A stretch of DNA of 64,000 nucleotides from Cryobacterium flavum (GTDB taxonomy: Bacteria > Actinomycetota > Actinomycetes > Actinomycetales > Microbacteriaceae). The notes beneath the pieces were generated by a model that was not told the origin of the DNA, ran no database searches, and saw only the letters and a program-made list of their open reading frames with translations. Positions 46,038 through 53,591 of the stretch are shown piece after piece; positions within the stretch are counted from its first letter, which is position 1, and every line of letters starts with the position of its first letter. Position numbers and translations under genes: made by a program. The DNA is taken from the NCBI RefSeq assembly GCF_900103805.1, contig NZ_FNIB01000001.1, positions 372,001-436,000 of the forward strand, written 5' to 3'.

Positions 46038-49000
46038 GTGACCGAGATTCGTGCAACCGCAGCTTCCCGTCTTCCGCGCACGCGGCTGGTCGTGGCGACC
46101 CTGCCGCCGTCCGGGCTGGCCGGGCTGAAACCCGAGTGGTCGCGCCTGGTCGAGGTCGCCGAGAGCGGGTCTGCCGCGTCTCACGGCTGGCACCTGCTCG
46201 ACAATGGGCCGCAGCTCGACGCGCTCGGCGTGGTTCCGGTCGGAACTATCTTGTGCGTGCACGGCAACCCGACCTGGTCGTACCTCTGGCGAGGCCTGCT
46301 GGCTGCAGCAACGGATGCAGCACAGTCGGGCGCGCCGGCCTGGCGCGTGATCGCTGTCGATCAGCTCGACATGGGCTTCTCCGCGCGCACCGGCAGTGCT
46401 GCTCGTGCTGGCGCAACCGGCCGCCAGCACGCAGGCACTGGAGGGTTTCGCCCACTCGCCCGCCGGGTGCGGGACCTCGGCGACCTCACGGACGCCCTCG
46501 AACTCGTCGGCCCGGTGATCACCCTCGGTCACGACTGGGGCGGAGTGGTCTCGCTCGGCTGGGCCGTCGACCATCCCGAACTGCTGGCCGGCGTTATGCT
46601 GCTGAACACCGCGGTGCATCAGCCCGCCGGCGACAAGATTCCGGCGCCCCTGCGTCTCGCGCTCGGGCGCGGAATCCTGGGACCTGCGACCGTCGCGACG
46701 CCCGCGTTCCTGGCCACGACGTTGGCCCTCGCGCATCCGCCGTTGTCGCCCGAGGTGAAGCGGGGCTACCGCGCGCCGTACCTAACCGGCGATCGCCGCG
46801 GCGGCATCGGCGGGTTCGTCGCCGATATTCCGGTCGCTCTCGAGCACGAGAGCCGGCCGGAACTCGACCGCATCGCCGAGGCCGTGCGCTCACTCGCGGT
46901 GCCCGCGCTGCTGCTCTGGGGCCCCCGGGACCCGATCTTCAGCGACCGATACCTCGACGACCTGGTCGAACGGATGCCGCACGCTCGCGTTCACCGGTTC
47001 GAGGGTGCCGGGCATCTACTCGCCGAGGACGCGGACTATGCCGCGGCCGCGCTGCTCTGGCTCGGGGATGCCGTAGCTGACAGGCTCCTCGACTCGGTTC
47101 GCGCCGGTGCGTCGCGTTCCCGGAATGGCGATCTCAACAAGCTCGATCAGCGTATGGGGGCGCCCGGCGAGCTGTCCGCCGCTACGCCGGGATTCGCGCC
47201 TGAGCCTGCTTCGGCGGCCGCACCATCTCCGTTGGTCGAGCCCGTCTTTGGCGGGCCGGCGGCCGCGTGGGAAGCCGCGGGGACGCATCCGCTCTGGCAC
47301 TACCTCGACGTCCTCGAGGACTCCGACGAAACTGCCCTCGTCGACATGCAGCCGGCCCCGCGCACCGTCAGCTGGCGGCTGCTCTCGCGGCGCGTGCGCC
47401 AGATCGCGGCCGGCCTCGTGCACATCGGCGTCACACCCGGCGACCGTGTCTCCCTCCTCGTGCCGCCGAGCGCCGACCTCACCGCGGTGCTCTACGCCTG
47501 CGTGCGCATCGGCGCGATCGTCGTCGTAGCGGATGCCGGCCTCGGCCTTCCCGGCCTCACCCGCGCCGTGCGCGGCGCCCGCCCGGACTTCGTGATCGGG
47601 GCTGCTCCCGGCCTCATGGCCGCGCGCGCACTCGGCTGGCCAGGGCGCAAGATCTCGGTCGCCCGCTTTCCGGCCCCGATGGCACGGCTGCTGAGCATCG
47701 AGCACACCCTGGCCGAGCTGATTCAGCTGGGCCAGGCCCGACTCGAAGCCGGCGACTTGCTCCCGACCGAACCCGCGCCAAATGATGCGGCCGCCGTGCT
47801 GTTCACCTCCGGATCGACCGGACCGGCCAAGGGCGTCGTCTACACCCACGGGCAGCTCTCCGCCGTGAGTCGTGCCCTCTTTCTGCAGTACGGCGTTGGC
47901 GTCGGTACCGGCCTCGTCGCCGGATTCGCCCCGTTCGCCCTGCTCGGCCCGGCGCTCGGGGCCCGCTCGGTCACCCCCGATATGGATGTCACGGCACCCA
48001 AAACCCTCACCGCCACTGCCGTTGCCGCCGCCGTTGCCGCGATCGACGCGACCGTCGTCTTTCTCTCGCCCGCGGCCCTCGTGAACGTCGTCGCCACCGC
48101 CGACGCGCTCACCCCCGCCGATCACGCCGCCCTCGCCGGGGTGCAGCGTTTTCTCTCGGCCGGCGCCCCCATCTCCGAGAGTCTGCTGGCCCAGGCCGCC
48201 GCGCTCATGCCGGGAGCGACCGCGCACACGCCCTACGGCATGACCGAGGGCCTGCTCATGGCCGACATCACGCTCGACGGCATTCGCGCCGCCGCCGCGA
48301 GTGTCGCCGACTCACCCAGAGTGGGTGCCGCGGCGGACGAGTCCGCCGGACTTCTCGAGACGGGCTCGACCAGCTCGACGAGTGTGGCCGTCCCGGCGGC
48401 AGGCGAGCAACGATCGGCTGTGAACCCGGCCGGGGGAGTCTGCGTCGGTGGGTCGACCGCGACCACGCGCATCCGGATCAGCGCGCTCGACGCGAGTGGG
48501 GCATCCGTTGGTGAACTCACGGAAGAGCCCGACGTGACCGGCGAGATCGTTGTGTCGGCGCCGCACGTCAAGGACCACTACGACCGGCTCTGGCTCGCCG
48601 AGCGCGCCTCGCGGCGCGGTGCTGTGGCGGGCGAACGCTGGCATCGCACCGGTGACGTCGGCCACCTCGACGGTGCAGGCCGCCTCTGGGTGGAGGGCCG
48701 CATGCCGCACGTCATCGTGACGGCCGACGGCGTCACGACCCCGGTCGGGCCGGAGCAGCGCATCGAAACCCTGCCCGACGTTTTTCGGGCGGCCTTCGTC
48801 GGTGTCGGTCCGCTCGGCACACAGCAGCAGGTCGCCGTGATCGAAACGGTACCGCCGGCCCGCCGGGTGCACCGAGCTGCAGAGCCCCTCGCTGCCGCAG
48901 TGCGCGCGGCCGTGGGCTCGCCGGTCGCCGCCGTGCTCGTTGTTCCCGGTCTGCCGACCGACATTCGGCACAACTCCAAGATCGACCGCAGCCGGCTGTC

Positions 49001-49049
49001 GCGCTGGGCCACCGGCATCCTCTCTGGCAGTCGCTGGTCTAAGCCATGA
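46038..49049 (+). CDS. oleBC: OleB-OleC fusion: beta-lactone decarboxylase and beta-lactone synthetase
   Basis: 1003 residues. The N-terminal alpha/beta-hydrolase (about 40-345) is haloalkane dehalogenase-like: VHGNPTWSYLWRG, DQLDMGF, and the nucleophile Asp166 in LGHDWGGVVSLG; GAGHLLAED supplies His. A Pro/Ala/Ser-rich linker (about 355-415) leads to an acyl-adenylate-forming OleC domain with FTSGSTGPAKG (589-599), YGMTEGLL and a terminal NSKIDRSRLSRWA. OleC makes a beta-lactone from the OleD product; OleB decarboxylates it to a cis-olefin. Fused OleBC is known from actinomycetes such as Micrococcus. Linker and an OleC loop (about 765-810) carry low-complexity sequence related to the dispersed CTCGACC repeat. 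GTG 46038 is only one base after AAGGAG; GTG 46092 is an alternative. Confidence 0.88.
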   Translation: MTEIRATAASRLPRTRLVVATLPPSGLAGLKPEWSRLVEVAESGSAASHGWHLLDNGPQLDALGVVPVGTILCVHGNPTWSYLWRGLLAAATDAAQSGAPAWRVIAVDQLDMGFSARTGSAARAGATGRQHAGTGGFRPLARRVRDLGDLTDALELVGPVITLGHDWGGVVSLGWAVDHPELLAGVMLLNTAVHQPAGDKIPAPLRLALGRGILGPATVATPAFLATTLALAHPPLSPEVKRGYRAPYLTGDRRGGIGGFVADIPVALEHESRPELDRIAEAVRSLAVPALLLWGPRDPIFSDRYLDDLVERMPHARVHRFEGAGHLLAEDADYAAAALLWLGDAVADRLLDSVRAGASRSRNGDLNKLDQRMGAPGELSAATPGFAPEPASAAAPSPLVEPVFGGPAAAWEAAGTHPLWHYLDVLEDSDETALVDMQPAPRTVSWRLLSRRVRQIAAGLVHIGVTPGDRVSLLVPPSADLTAVLYACVRIGAIVVVADAGLGLPGLTRAVRGARPDFVIGAAPGLMAARALGWPGRKISVARFPAPMARLLSIEHTLAELIQLGQARLEAGDLLPTEPAPNDAAAVLFTSGSTGPAKGVVYTHGQLSAVSRALFLQYGVGVGTGLVAGFAPFALLGPALGARSVTPDMDVTAPKTLTATAVAAAVAAIDATVVFLSPAALVNVVATADALTPADHAALAGVQRFLSAGAPISESLLAQAAALMPGATAHTPYGMTEGLLMADITLDGIRAAAASVADSPRVGAAADESAGLLETGSTSSTSVAVPAAGEQRSAVNPAGGVCVGGSTATTRIRISALDASGASVGELTEEPDVTGEIVVSAPHVKDHYDRLWLAERASRRGAVAGERWHRTGDVGHLDGAGRLWVEGRMPHVIVTADGVTTPVGPEQRIETLPDVFRAAFVGVGPLGTQQQVAVIETVPPARRVHRAAEPLAAAVRAAVGSPVAAVLVVPGLPTDIRHNSKIDRSRLSRWATGILSGSRWSKP

Positions 49050-49059
49050 GGGGCGCGCC

Positions 49060-50049
49060 ATGAGAGTGCTGGTGACGGGAGCCAGCGGCTTTCTCGGTCG
49101 GGCCGTCGCCGAGCACATCAGTGCGGCCGGGCACGAGGTACGCACCTTTCAGCGGCGGCCATCGGGCCTGACCGGCGTCGAAGACGTGCACGGCTCGATC
49201 ACGACGGTCGCCGACACTCCGTATGCCGGGCTCGCCTATGCGGTCAGCGGTATGGACGCGGTCGTGCACCTCGCCGCGAAGGTGTCGCTCGCCGGTGACC
49301 CGGCCGAGTTTGAGGCGGTCAACGTTGGCGGCACCCGTACCGTTCTGCAGGCGTCGACGGATGCCGGCGTCTCCCGTTTCGTCTACGTCTCGTCGCCGTC
49401 GGTCGCCCACGCCGGTTCGTCGATCATGGGCTCTGACTCCCTGCCGGCGTCGCCGGAGCAGGCCCGCGGCGATTACGCCCGCACCAAGGCTCGGGCTGAA
49501 CTGCTCGCGCTTGCGGCCGACGCCCCCGGATTCAGTGTGGTCGCCGTGCGGCCGCACCTGGTCTGGGGCCCCGGCGACACCCAGCTGATCGACCGGATCG
49601 TCGACCGCGTTCGCCGCGGACGGCTGCCGTTGCTCGGACACGGCGCGGCGCTCATCGACACGACGTATGTCGACAATGCGGCCTCGGCCATTCACGCAGC
49701 GCTCGAGGCCGCTGTCGCCGTTCACGGCCAGTCCTACGTGATCACCAACGGTGAACCGCGCCCGGTCGCTGAACTTCTCGCCGGAATCTGCGGGGCGGCC
49801 GGCGTGACCGCGCCGGCGTGGCGGGTGCCAGCATCCGCTGCCCGCGCTGCCGGTTCGATCATCGAGGCGATCTGGCAGCGGCGCCCCGGAGTCGACGAAC
49901 CGCCGATGACCCGGTTTCTGGCCGAGCAGCTCTCGACCGCGCACTGGTTCGACCAGCGGCGCACCCGCGCCGACCTGAATTGGACCCCCGCGGTCTCCCT
50001 CGACGAGGGTTTCGAGCGCCTGGCCGCCCACTACCGCGCCGCCCGGTAA
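49060..50049 (+). CDS. oleD: OleD-type NAD(P)-dependent 2-alkyl-3-ketoalkanoate reductase
   Basis: 329 residues, extended short-chain dehydrogenase fold. The cofactor motif is VTGASGFLGRAV, and the catalytic Tyr-Lys pair is in DYARTKARAE. Reduction of the OleA-derived 2-alkyl-3-ketoacid to a 2-alkyl-3-hydroxyacid is inferred from gene order (oleA-oleBC-oleD). ATG 49060 has GAGGGG upstream, 10 bp after the oleBC stop. A triple-palindrome repeat follows the stop. Confidence 0.85.
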   Translation: MRVLVTGASGFLGRAVAEHISAAGHEVRTFQRRPSGLTGVEDVHGSITTVADTPYAGLAYAVSGMDAVVHLAAKVSLAGDPAEFEAVNVGGTRTVLQASTDAGVSRFVYVSSPSVAHAGSSIMGSDSLPASPEQARGDYARTKARAELLALAADAPGFSVVAVRPHLVWGPGDTQLIDRIVDRVRRGRLPLLGHGAALIDTTYVDNAASAIHAALEAAVAVHGQSYVITNGEPRPVAELLAGICGAAGVTAPAWRVPASAARAAGSIIEAIWQRRPGVDEPPMTRFLAEQLSTAHWFDQRRTRADLNWTPAVSLDEGFERLAAHYRAAR

Positions 50050-50070
50050 CCTCCCGCCCGGATCTACTCC

Positions 50071-50142
50071 GGACGGGGCCCAGGCCCCGTCCACCGGCCC
50101 AGTTTATAAACTGGGCCCCGGGCTCGGGCCTGGGCCCCGTCC
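50071..50142. repeat. 72-bp triple-palindrome element, copy 1
   Basis: A GGACGGGGCCCAGGCCCCG palindrome, a central CCCAGTTTATAAACTGGG palindrome and a reversed GGGCCTGGGCCCCGTCC palindrome form one symmetrical element. It lies between the convergent oleD and GntR genes, where it could act as a bidirectional terminator. A near-identical copy lies at 62802. Confidence 0.85.
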
Positions 50143-50155
50143 GTGTACGAGGCCG

Positions 50156-50518
50156 CTACGAGCGGATTCCGAGGGCCGCGCGCGCAAACGCGAGCGCCTC
50201 CTCGGGGGCAACGCCCAGTTGGCGCGCTTTGCCGGCGAACGCGGCGGCGGCCACCTGCACCTGTTGCTGGGCGGCATTGCCGCTCGCGGCGATGAAGGAT
50301 CCGTTGCGGCCGCGCGTTTCGATGACCTCGTCACGCTCGAGCTCGCGGTAGGCGCGGGCCACAGTATTGGCGGCCAGCCCCAGGTCTTCGGCGAGCTTGC
50401 GCACGGTCGGCAGCTTGTCGCCCGGTGCGAGATCGCCCGACTGCACTGCGGCAAGCACCTGCACTCGTAACTGTTCGTACGGCGGCGTGGCCGAACGCGG
50501 ATCGACCAGCAGCATCAT
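50156..50518 (-). CDS. GntR-family regulator, YtrA subfamily
   Basis: 120 residues. It has the winged-helix EQLRVQVLAAVQSGDLAPGDKLP and LGLAANTVARAYRELE motifs, with only the short YtrA-type C-terminal helices and no effector domain. It overlaps the stop of the upstream membrane gene (ATGA). YtrA regulators usually repress adjacent transport genes. Confidence 0.85.
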   Translation of the reverse strand: MMLLVDPRSATPPYEQLRVQVLAAVQSGDLAPGDKLPTVRKLAEDLGLAANTVARAYRELERDEVIETRGRNGSFIAASGNAAQQQVQVAAAAFAGKARQLGVAPEEALAFARAALGIRS

Positions 50519-51516
50519 GCCGAGGTCTTCGTTCGATTGTCCGCATCGGGCTGATCGTCGACGGCACCGCGCGCGCGGTGCCGGTCCAGTTCGACGGCCG
50601 TTTCGGGCCAGAGCCGCCGCAGGTAATGCGTCGTGTTGCGATTGCGCATGCTCGTCAGGCTCCAGCTCAGCAGCGCGACGAAAAGCACCGGGCCCATGAT
50701 CGTGAACGAGCCGACCAGAATCTCGCCGATCGAGCCGCGCGCCGGCCGGTTGATCGCCTCGCTCAACGAGAGGAACAACACGCAGGAGCTGACGGCGGCG
50801 ATGATCCCCGGAATCCCGACCAGGCTGCGCAGTGTGGTGCTGCGAAAGGCATCGCTCCAGGCCAGTTGAATGTAGGTTCCGGCCGGTTGACCGCGGCCGA
50901 GCAGGGCGTTTGCCGCCGCCCAGGTGACCAGGCTCGCGGCAGCCGCCAGGGCCAGCAACAGCCCCGCCGGCCAGAGAATCGTGCGCACCGAGACGTCATC
51001 GAACACCCGCTCCGGGTTGATCGCGATGACCCCGAGCACGGTAGCATAGCCGAGAGTAGCGAGGCCCAGCAGGCCCAGAGAGAACGCGCGGTCCAGCGGA
51101 GTAACGTAGTCGGCCAGCCCGGGGGAAGCGCTGCGCGCCAGCCGCGGCACCTCGGCTACCGGTGCGAACGCCGAGCGGGAATCGTTGCCGATGAGGGCGA
51201 CCGTCGACCCGACCGTCATTGCGACCAAGACCACGAGCCCATTCCACGGGTTCTGACTGCCGTCCGTCAGAACCAGCAGCGCCACGCCCGGCACGAGCCC
51301 CACCATCGACCCGACGACCCCCGCGCGTTCGCGGCGATAGATCCGGCTCGACAGCTCGGGGACGATCTCTGGAACCAACGCGAGCCCGACCTGCTGGGAG
51401 TAGGCGTGCAGCATCCGCTTGCGTGGTTCGGCACGCGCGATATAGATCAGGCGGATGCCGAGTCCCGCCAGCATCAGCGCCGCAAAAACTGCTAAGACTG
51501 CTAATACTGGATCCAC
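50515..51516 (-). CDS. polytopic membrane protein between two GntR regulators
   Basis: 333 residues, about eight hydrophobic segments, unrecognised family. The start is GTG 51516 with GGGAGG 5 bp away, rather than an upstream ATG 45 bp earlier. It is co-transcribed with the GntR gene that follows and shares the promoter region that holds a TTTTGTA inverted repeat. Being enclosed by YtrA-type regulators suggests regulated envelope stress or transport function, but no substrate can be inferred. Confidence 0.6.
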   Translation of the reverse strand: MDPVLAVLAVFAALMLAGLGIRLIYIARAEPRKRMLHAYSQQVGLALVPEIVPELSSRIYRRERAGVVGSMVGLVPGVALLVLTDGSQNPWNGLVVLVAMTVGSTVALIGNDSRSAFAPVAEVPRLARSASPGLADYVTPLDRAFSLGLLGLATLGYATVLGVIAINPERVFDDVSVRTILWPAGLLLALAAAASLVTWAAANALLGRGQPAGTYIQLAWSDAFRSTTLRSLVGIPGIIAAVSSCVLFLSLSEAINRPARGSIGEILVGSFTIMGPVLFVALLSWSLTSMRNRNTTHYLRRLWPETAVELDRHRARGAVDDQPDADNRTKTSA

Positions 51517-51537
51517 AAAACCCTCCCGTTGTGTGCG

Positions 51538-51563
51538 TTTTGTACCAGAGTAGCAATACAAAA
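51538..51563 (-). promoter_or_regulatory. candidate GntR operator
   Basis: TTTTGTA and TACAAAA form an inverted repeat 12 bp apart, just upstream of the membrane gene GTG. Such spaced AT-rich palindromes are typical YtrA operators. Confidence 0.5.
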
Positions 51564-51583
51564 CTCCGGCCGCAAGGCCCGGC

Positions 51584-51961
51584 TCAGGAGTCGGAACGGC
51601 GATTCAGGGCATCGGTGACGAGGGTGAGGGCCTCGGCCGGGCTCACGCCGAGTTGCTCGATGCGGGCAGCGAATGCGTCGGCCGCTGCCTGGGCGTGCCG
51701 CTCGGCCGCATCACCGTTGGGTGCGATGAATGAACCGAACCGACCGCGCGTTTCAATCACGCTGTCACGCTCGAGTTCGCGATAGGCCCGGGCGACCGTG
51801 TTCGTGGCCAGACCGAGCTCAGCGGCGAGGGCCCGCACGGTCGGCAGGCGGGTATCGTGCTCCAGCTTACCGGAGCGCACGGCCGCAATGACCTGGCTGC
51901 GCAACTGTTCAAACGGCGGCGTGCTCGAGTGTGAATCAATGGCAATAAAGGAAGCGGGCAC
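51584..51961 (-). CDS. second YtrA-type GntR regulator
   Basis: 125 residues, closely similar to the 50156 regulator (EQLRSQVIAAVRSGKL, LGLATNTVARAYRELERDSVIETRG). It has the same short domain layout. It precedes the membrane gene on the same strand, with the operator-like palindrome between. The two regulators are probably paralogues by local duplication. Confidence 0.85.
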   Translation of the reverse strand: MPASFIAIDSHSSTPPFEQLRSQVIAAVRSGKLEHDTRLPTVRALAAELGLATNTVARAYRELERDSVIETRGRFGSFIAPNGDAAERHAQAAADAFAARIEQLGVSPAEALTLVTDALNRRSDS

Positions 51962-52065
51962 GGGACCCTCCGTTCAACGTTATGAGCAATTTTGCCTCGC
52001 TACAACGAATGCCGCAACACCATACCCACGGTACGTTCCCAGGGGATGTTTTCCGAGAGCGGGTG

Positions 52066-52116
52066 AACGGTTGCTTCAACATCACCGAAGCAACCGTTTC
52101 CCCGCTTTCGCGGGGC
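52066..52116. promoter_or_regulatory. paired hairpins upstream of fetB
   Basis: AACGGTTGCTTC and GAAGCAACCGTT pair perfectly around a 9-nt loop (52066-52098), and CCCCGC-TTTC-GCGGGG follows (52101-52116). CCCCGC could instead pair with the GCGGGT upstream of the first stem, giving alternative structures. A TAGGCT box (52121-52126) 6 nt before the start means the pair may be operators rather than mRNA leader. Confidence 0.45.
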
Positions 52117-52132
52117 CGCGTAGGCTCGGGGC

Positions 52133-52897
52133 ATGACCTTTCCGGCCGATCTCCCCGCCGAGCTCGCCGGGCTGGTGCCGACCTTAGTCGGCGTTCTGTT
52201 GCTGCTCGCGGTGGTCGCGACGGTGCTGCGGGTCTATCGCACACAGCATCCGTTCGCGCCGGCGCTCGCCCTGTTGCGTGGGATCCTGCAACTGGCCGCG
52301 ATCAGTCTCATTCTCAGCGGCATCATCAATGAACCGCTCTGGGTCGGCGTCGGATTGCTCGTCATGTTCGCGGCGGCCGTCGGTACTGTCACCCGCCGTA
52401 TCGGCTTCAGTCGCGCGCACCTGTTTCGCGTGGCTGCGGCGATGGCTCTCGGTGTGAGCGTCACTCTCGCCATCGTGTTCACGACCGGAGCGATCGAATT
52501 CTCACCACGCTACGTGCTCGCGATCGGCGGCATCATCATCGGCAATGCCATGTCGATCGCGACGCTCAGTGGTCGCCGCTTCTCCGAGGCGGTCGGCGAT
52601 CACTGGGACGAAGTCGAGGGCTGGCTTGCGCTCGGGGCCACGCCGCGGCAATCCACGCGCGATCTGGCCAGGCAGGCCGTCTACTTCGCCATCATTCCGT
52701 CCACCGACCAGACCAAGACCACGGGGCTGGTCACGTTGCCGGGAGCGTTCGTCGGGGCGATTTTCGGTGGAGCTTCGCCGTTGGAGGCCGGACGCTTTCA
52801 GATCGTCGTGCTGGCCGGCATCCTCTGCGCTGGGTCAATTGCCGCGGTCACCCTGCTGCACCTGATCTCGCCGGTGCGTCAAAAGCCGGTCCCTTAG
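52133..52897 (+). CDS. fetB: FetB-like permease (UPF0014)
   Basis: 254 residues, about seven membrane segments. It contains LRGILQLAAISLILSGI and ASPLEAGRFQIVVLAGI, conserved in UPF0014 proteins. E. coli FetB forms an iron exporter with the ATPase FetA; no fetA-like gene is adjacent here, so the partner must be elsewhere or the function differs. ATG 52133 is 6 nt from TAGGCT. Proximity to the haem cluster is remote and not informative. Confidence 0.78.
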   Translation: MTFPADLPAELAGLVPTLVGVLLLLAVVATVLRVYRTQHPFAPALALLRGILQLAAISLILSGIINEPLWVGVGLLVMFAAAVGTVTRRIGFSRAHLFRVAAAMALGVSVTLAIVFTTGAIEFSPRYVLAIGGIIIGNAMSIATLSGRRFSEAVGDHWDEVEGWLALGATPRQSTRDLARQAVYFAIIPSTDQTKTTGLVTLPGAFVGAIFGGASPLEAGRFQIVVLAGILCAGSIAAVTLLHLISPVRQKPVP

Positions 52898-52928
52898 AAC
52901 CTGGCTCGCGAAAGCGGGTGAGGTGTTG

Positions 52929-53366
52929 CTACTCGATTGAGCGATGGATGAGGCGTGACAGCACGATCGCACTCCGAGTGTGATCGACGTTGGGTGCCAG
53001 GCGCACCTTTTCGAGCGCCGCCTCGAGCCCCGGAATGTCCCGGGCTCGAATGTGCACCATGGCGTCGGCGCTGCCGGTGACGGTTCCCGCGTCGACGACC
53101 TCCGGCACGCCGGAGAGTATGCGCAGTAATTCGTCGGGCGCGACGGTGCCCCGGCAGAACAGCTCAACATAGGCTTCCGTGCTCATACCGTCGACCGCCG
53201 GGTCGACCTGAATCGTAAAGCTGCGAATCACCTTGTCGGCCACCAGGCGGTCGACGCGGCGTTTCACAGCGGATGCCGACAGTCCCACCACCGAGCCGAT
53301 GTCACCATAGCCGGCGCGCGCGTTCTGGCGCAGCAGATCGAGAATGCTGTGGTCGAGGTTATCCAT
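52929..53366 (-). CDS. Lrp/AsnC-family regulator
   Basis: 145 residues. The helix-turn-helix GDIGSVVGLSASAVKRRVDRL and the RAM domain (GMSTEAYVELFCRGTV) are complete. ATG 53366 lies 6 nt from TAGACT, leaderless. It is divergent from the arginine-dihydrolase-like and rocD genes, which it probably controls in response to an amino acid such as arginine or ornithine. Confidence 0.88.
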   Translation of the reverse strand: MDNLDHSILDLLRQNARAGYGDIGSVVGLSASAVKRRVDRLVADKVIRSFTIQVDPAVDGMSTEAYVELFCRGTVAPDELLRILSGVPEVVDAGTVTGSADAMVHIRARDIPGLEAALEKVRLAPNVDHTRSAIVLSRLIHRSIE

Positions 53367-53389
53367 GGGGCGAGTCTAAGTGACGGCAC

Positions 53390-53436
53390 TGCGCAAACTT
53401 GCGTCACGGTGGCAATTCTCGAAGATTTCTTGCGCA
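53390..53436. promoter_or_regulatory. candidate Lrp-type binding dyads
   Basis: CGCAA-AC-TTGCG (53392-53403) and TTGCGCA (53430-53436) share the same core and are spaced about four helical turns apart in the divergent Lrp/argininase-like promoter region. Confidence 0.35.
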
Positions 53437-53591
53437 GATCAGCGTGAAACGTTGAATCATGCTGTGTGAGACTGAGGGTGGCGTCCCGGAACGATCAAGT
53501 GTGGTCGAGCCGGGCTCTCGTGAGCGACCTGGTCCGCCATCCACCCCGAGTTCCGTCGGCCCGAAGGCCCGCGGATCCCCGAAGGAGCCTC

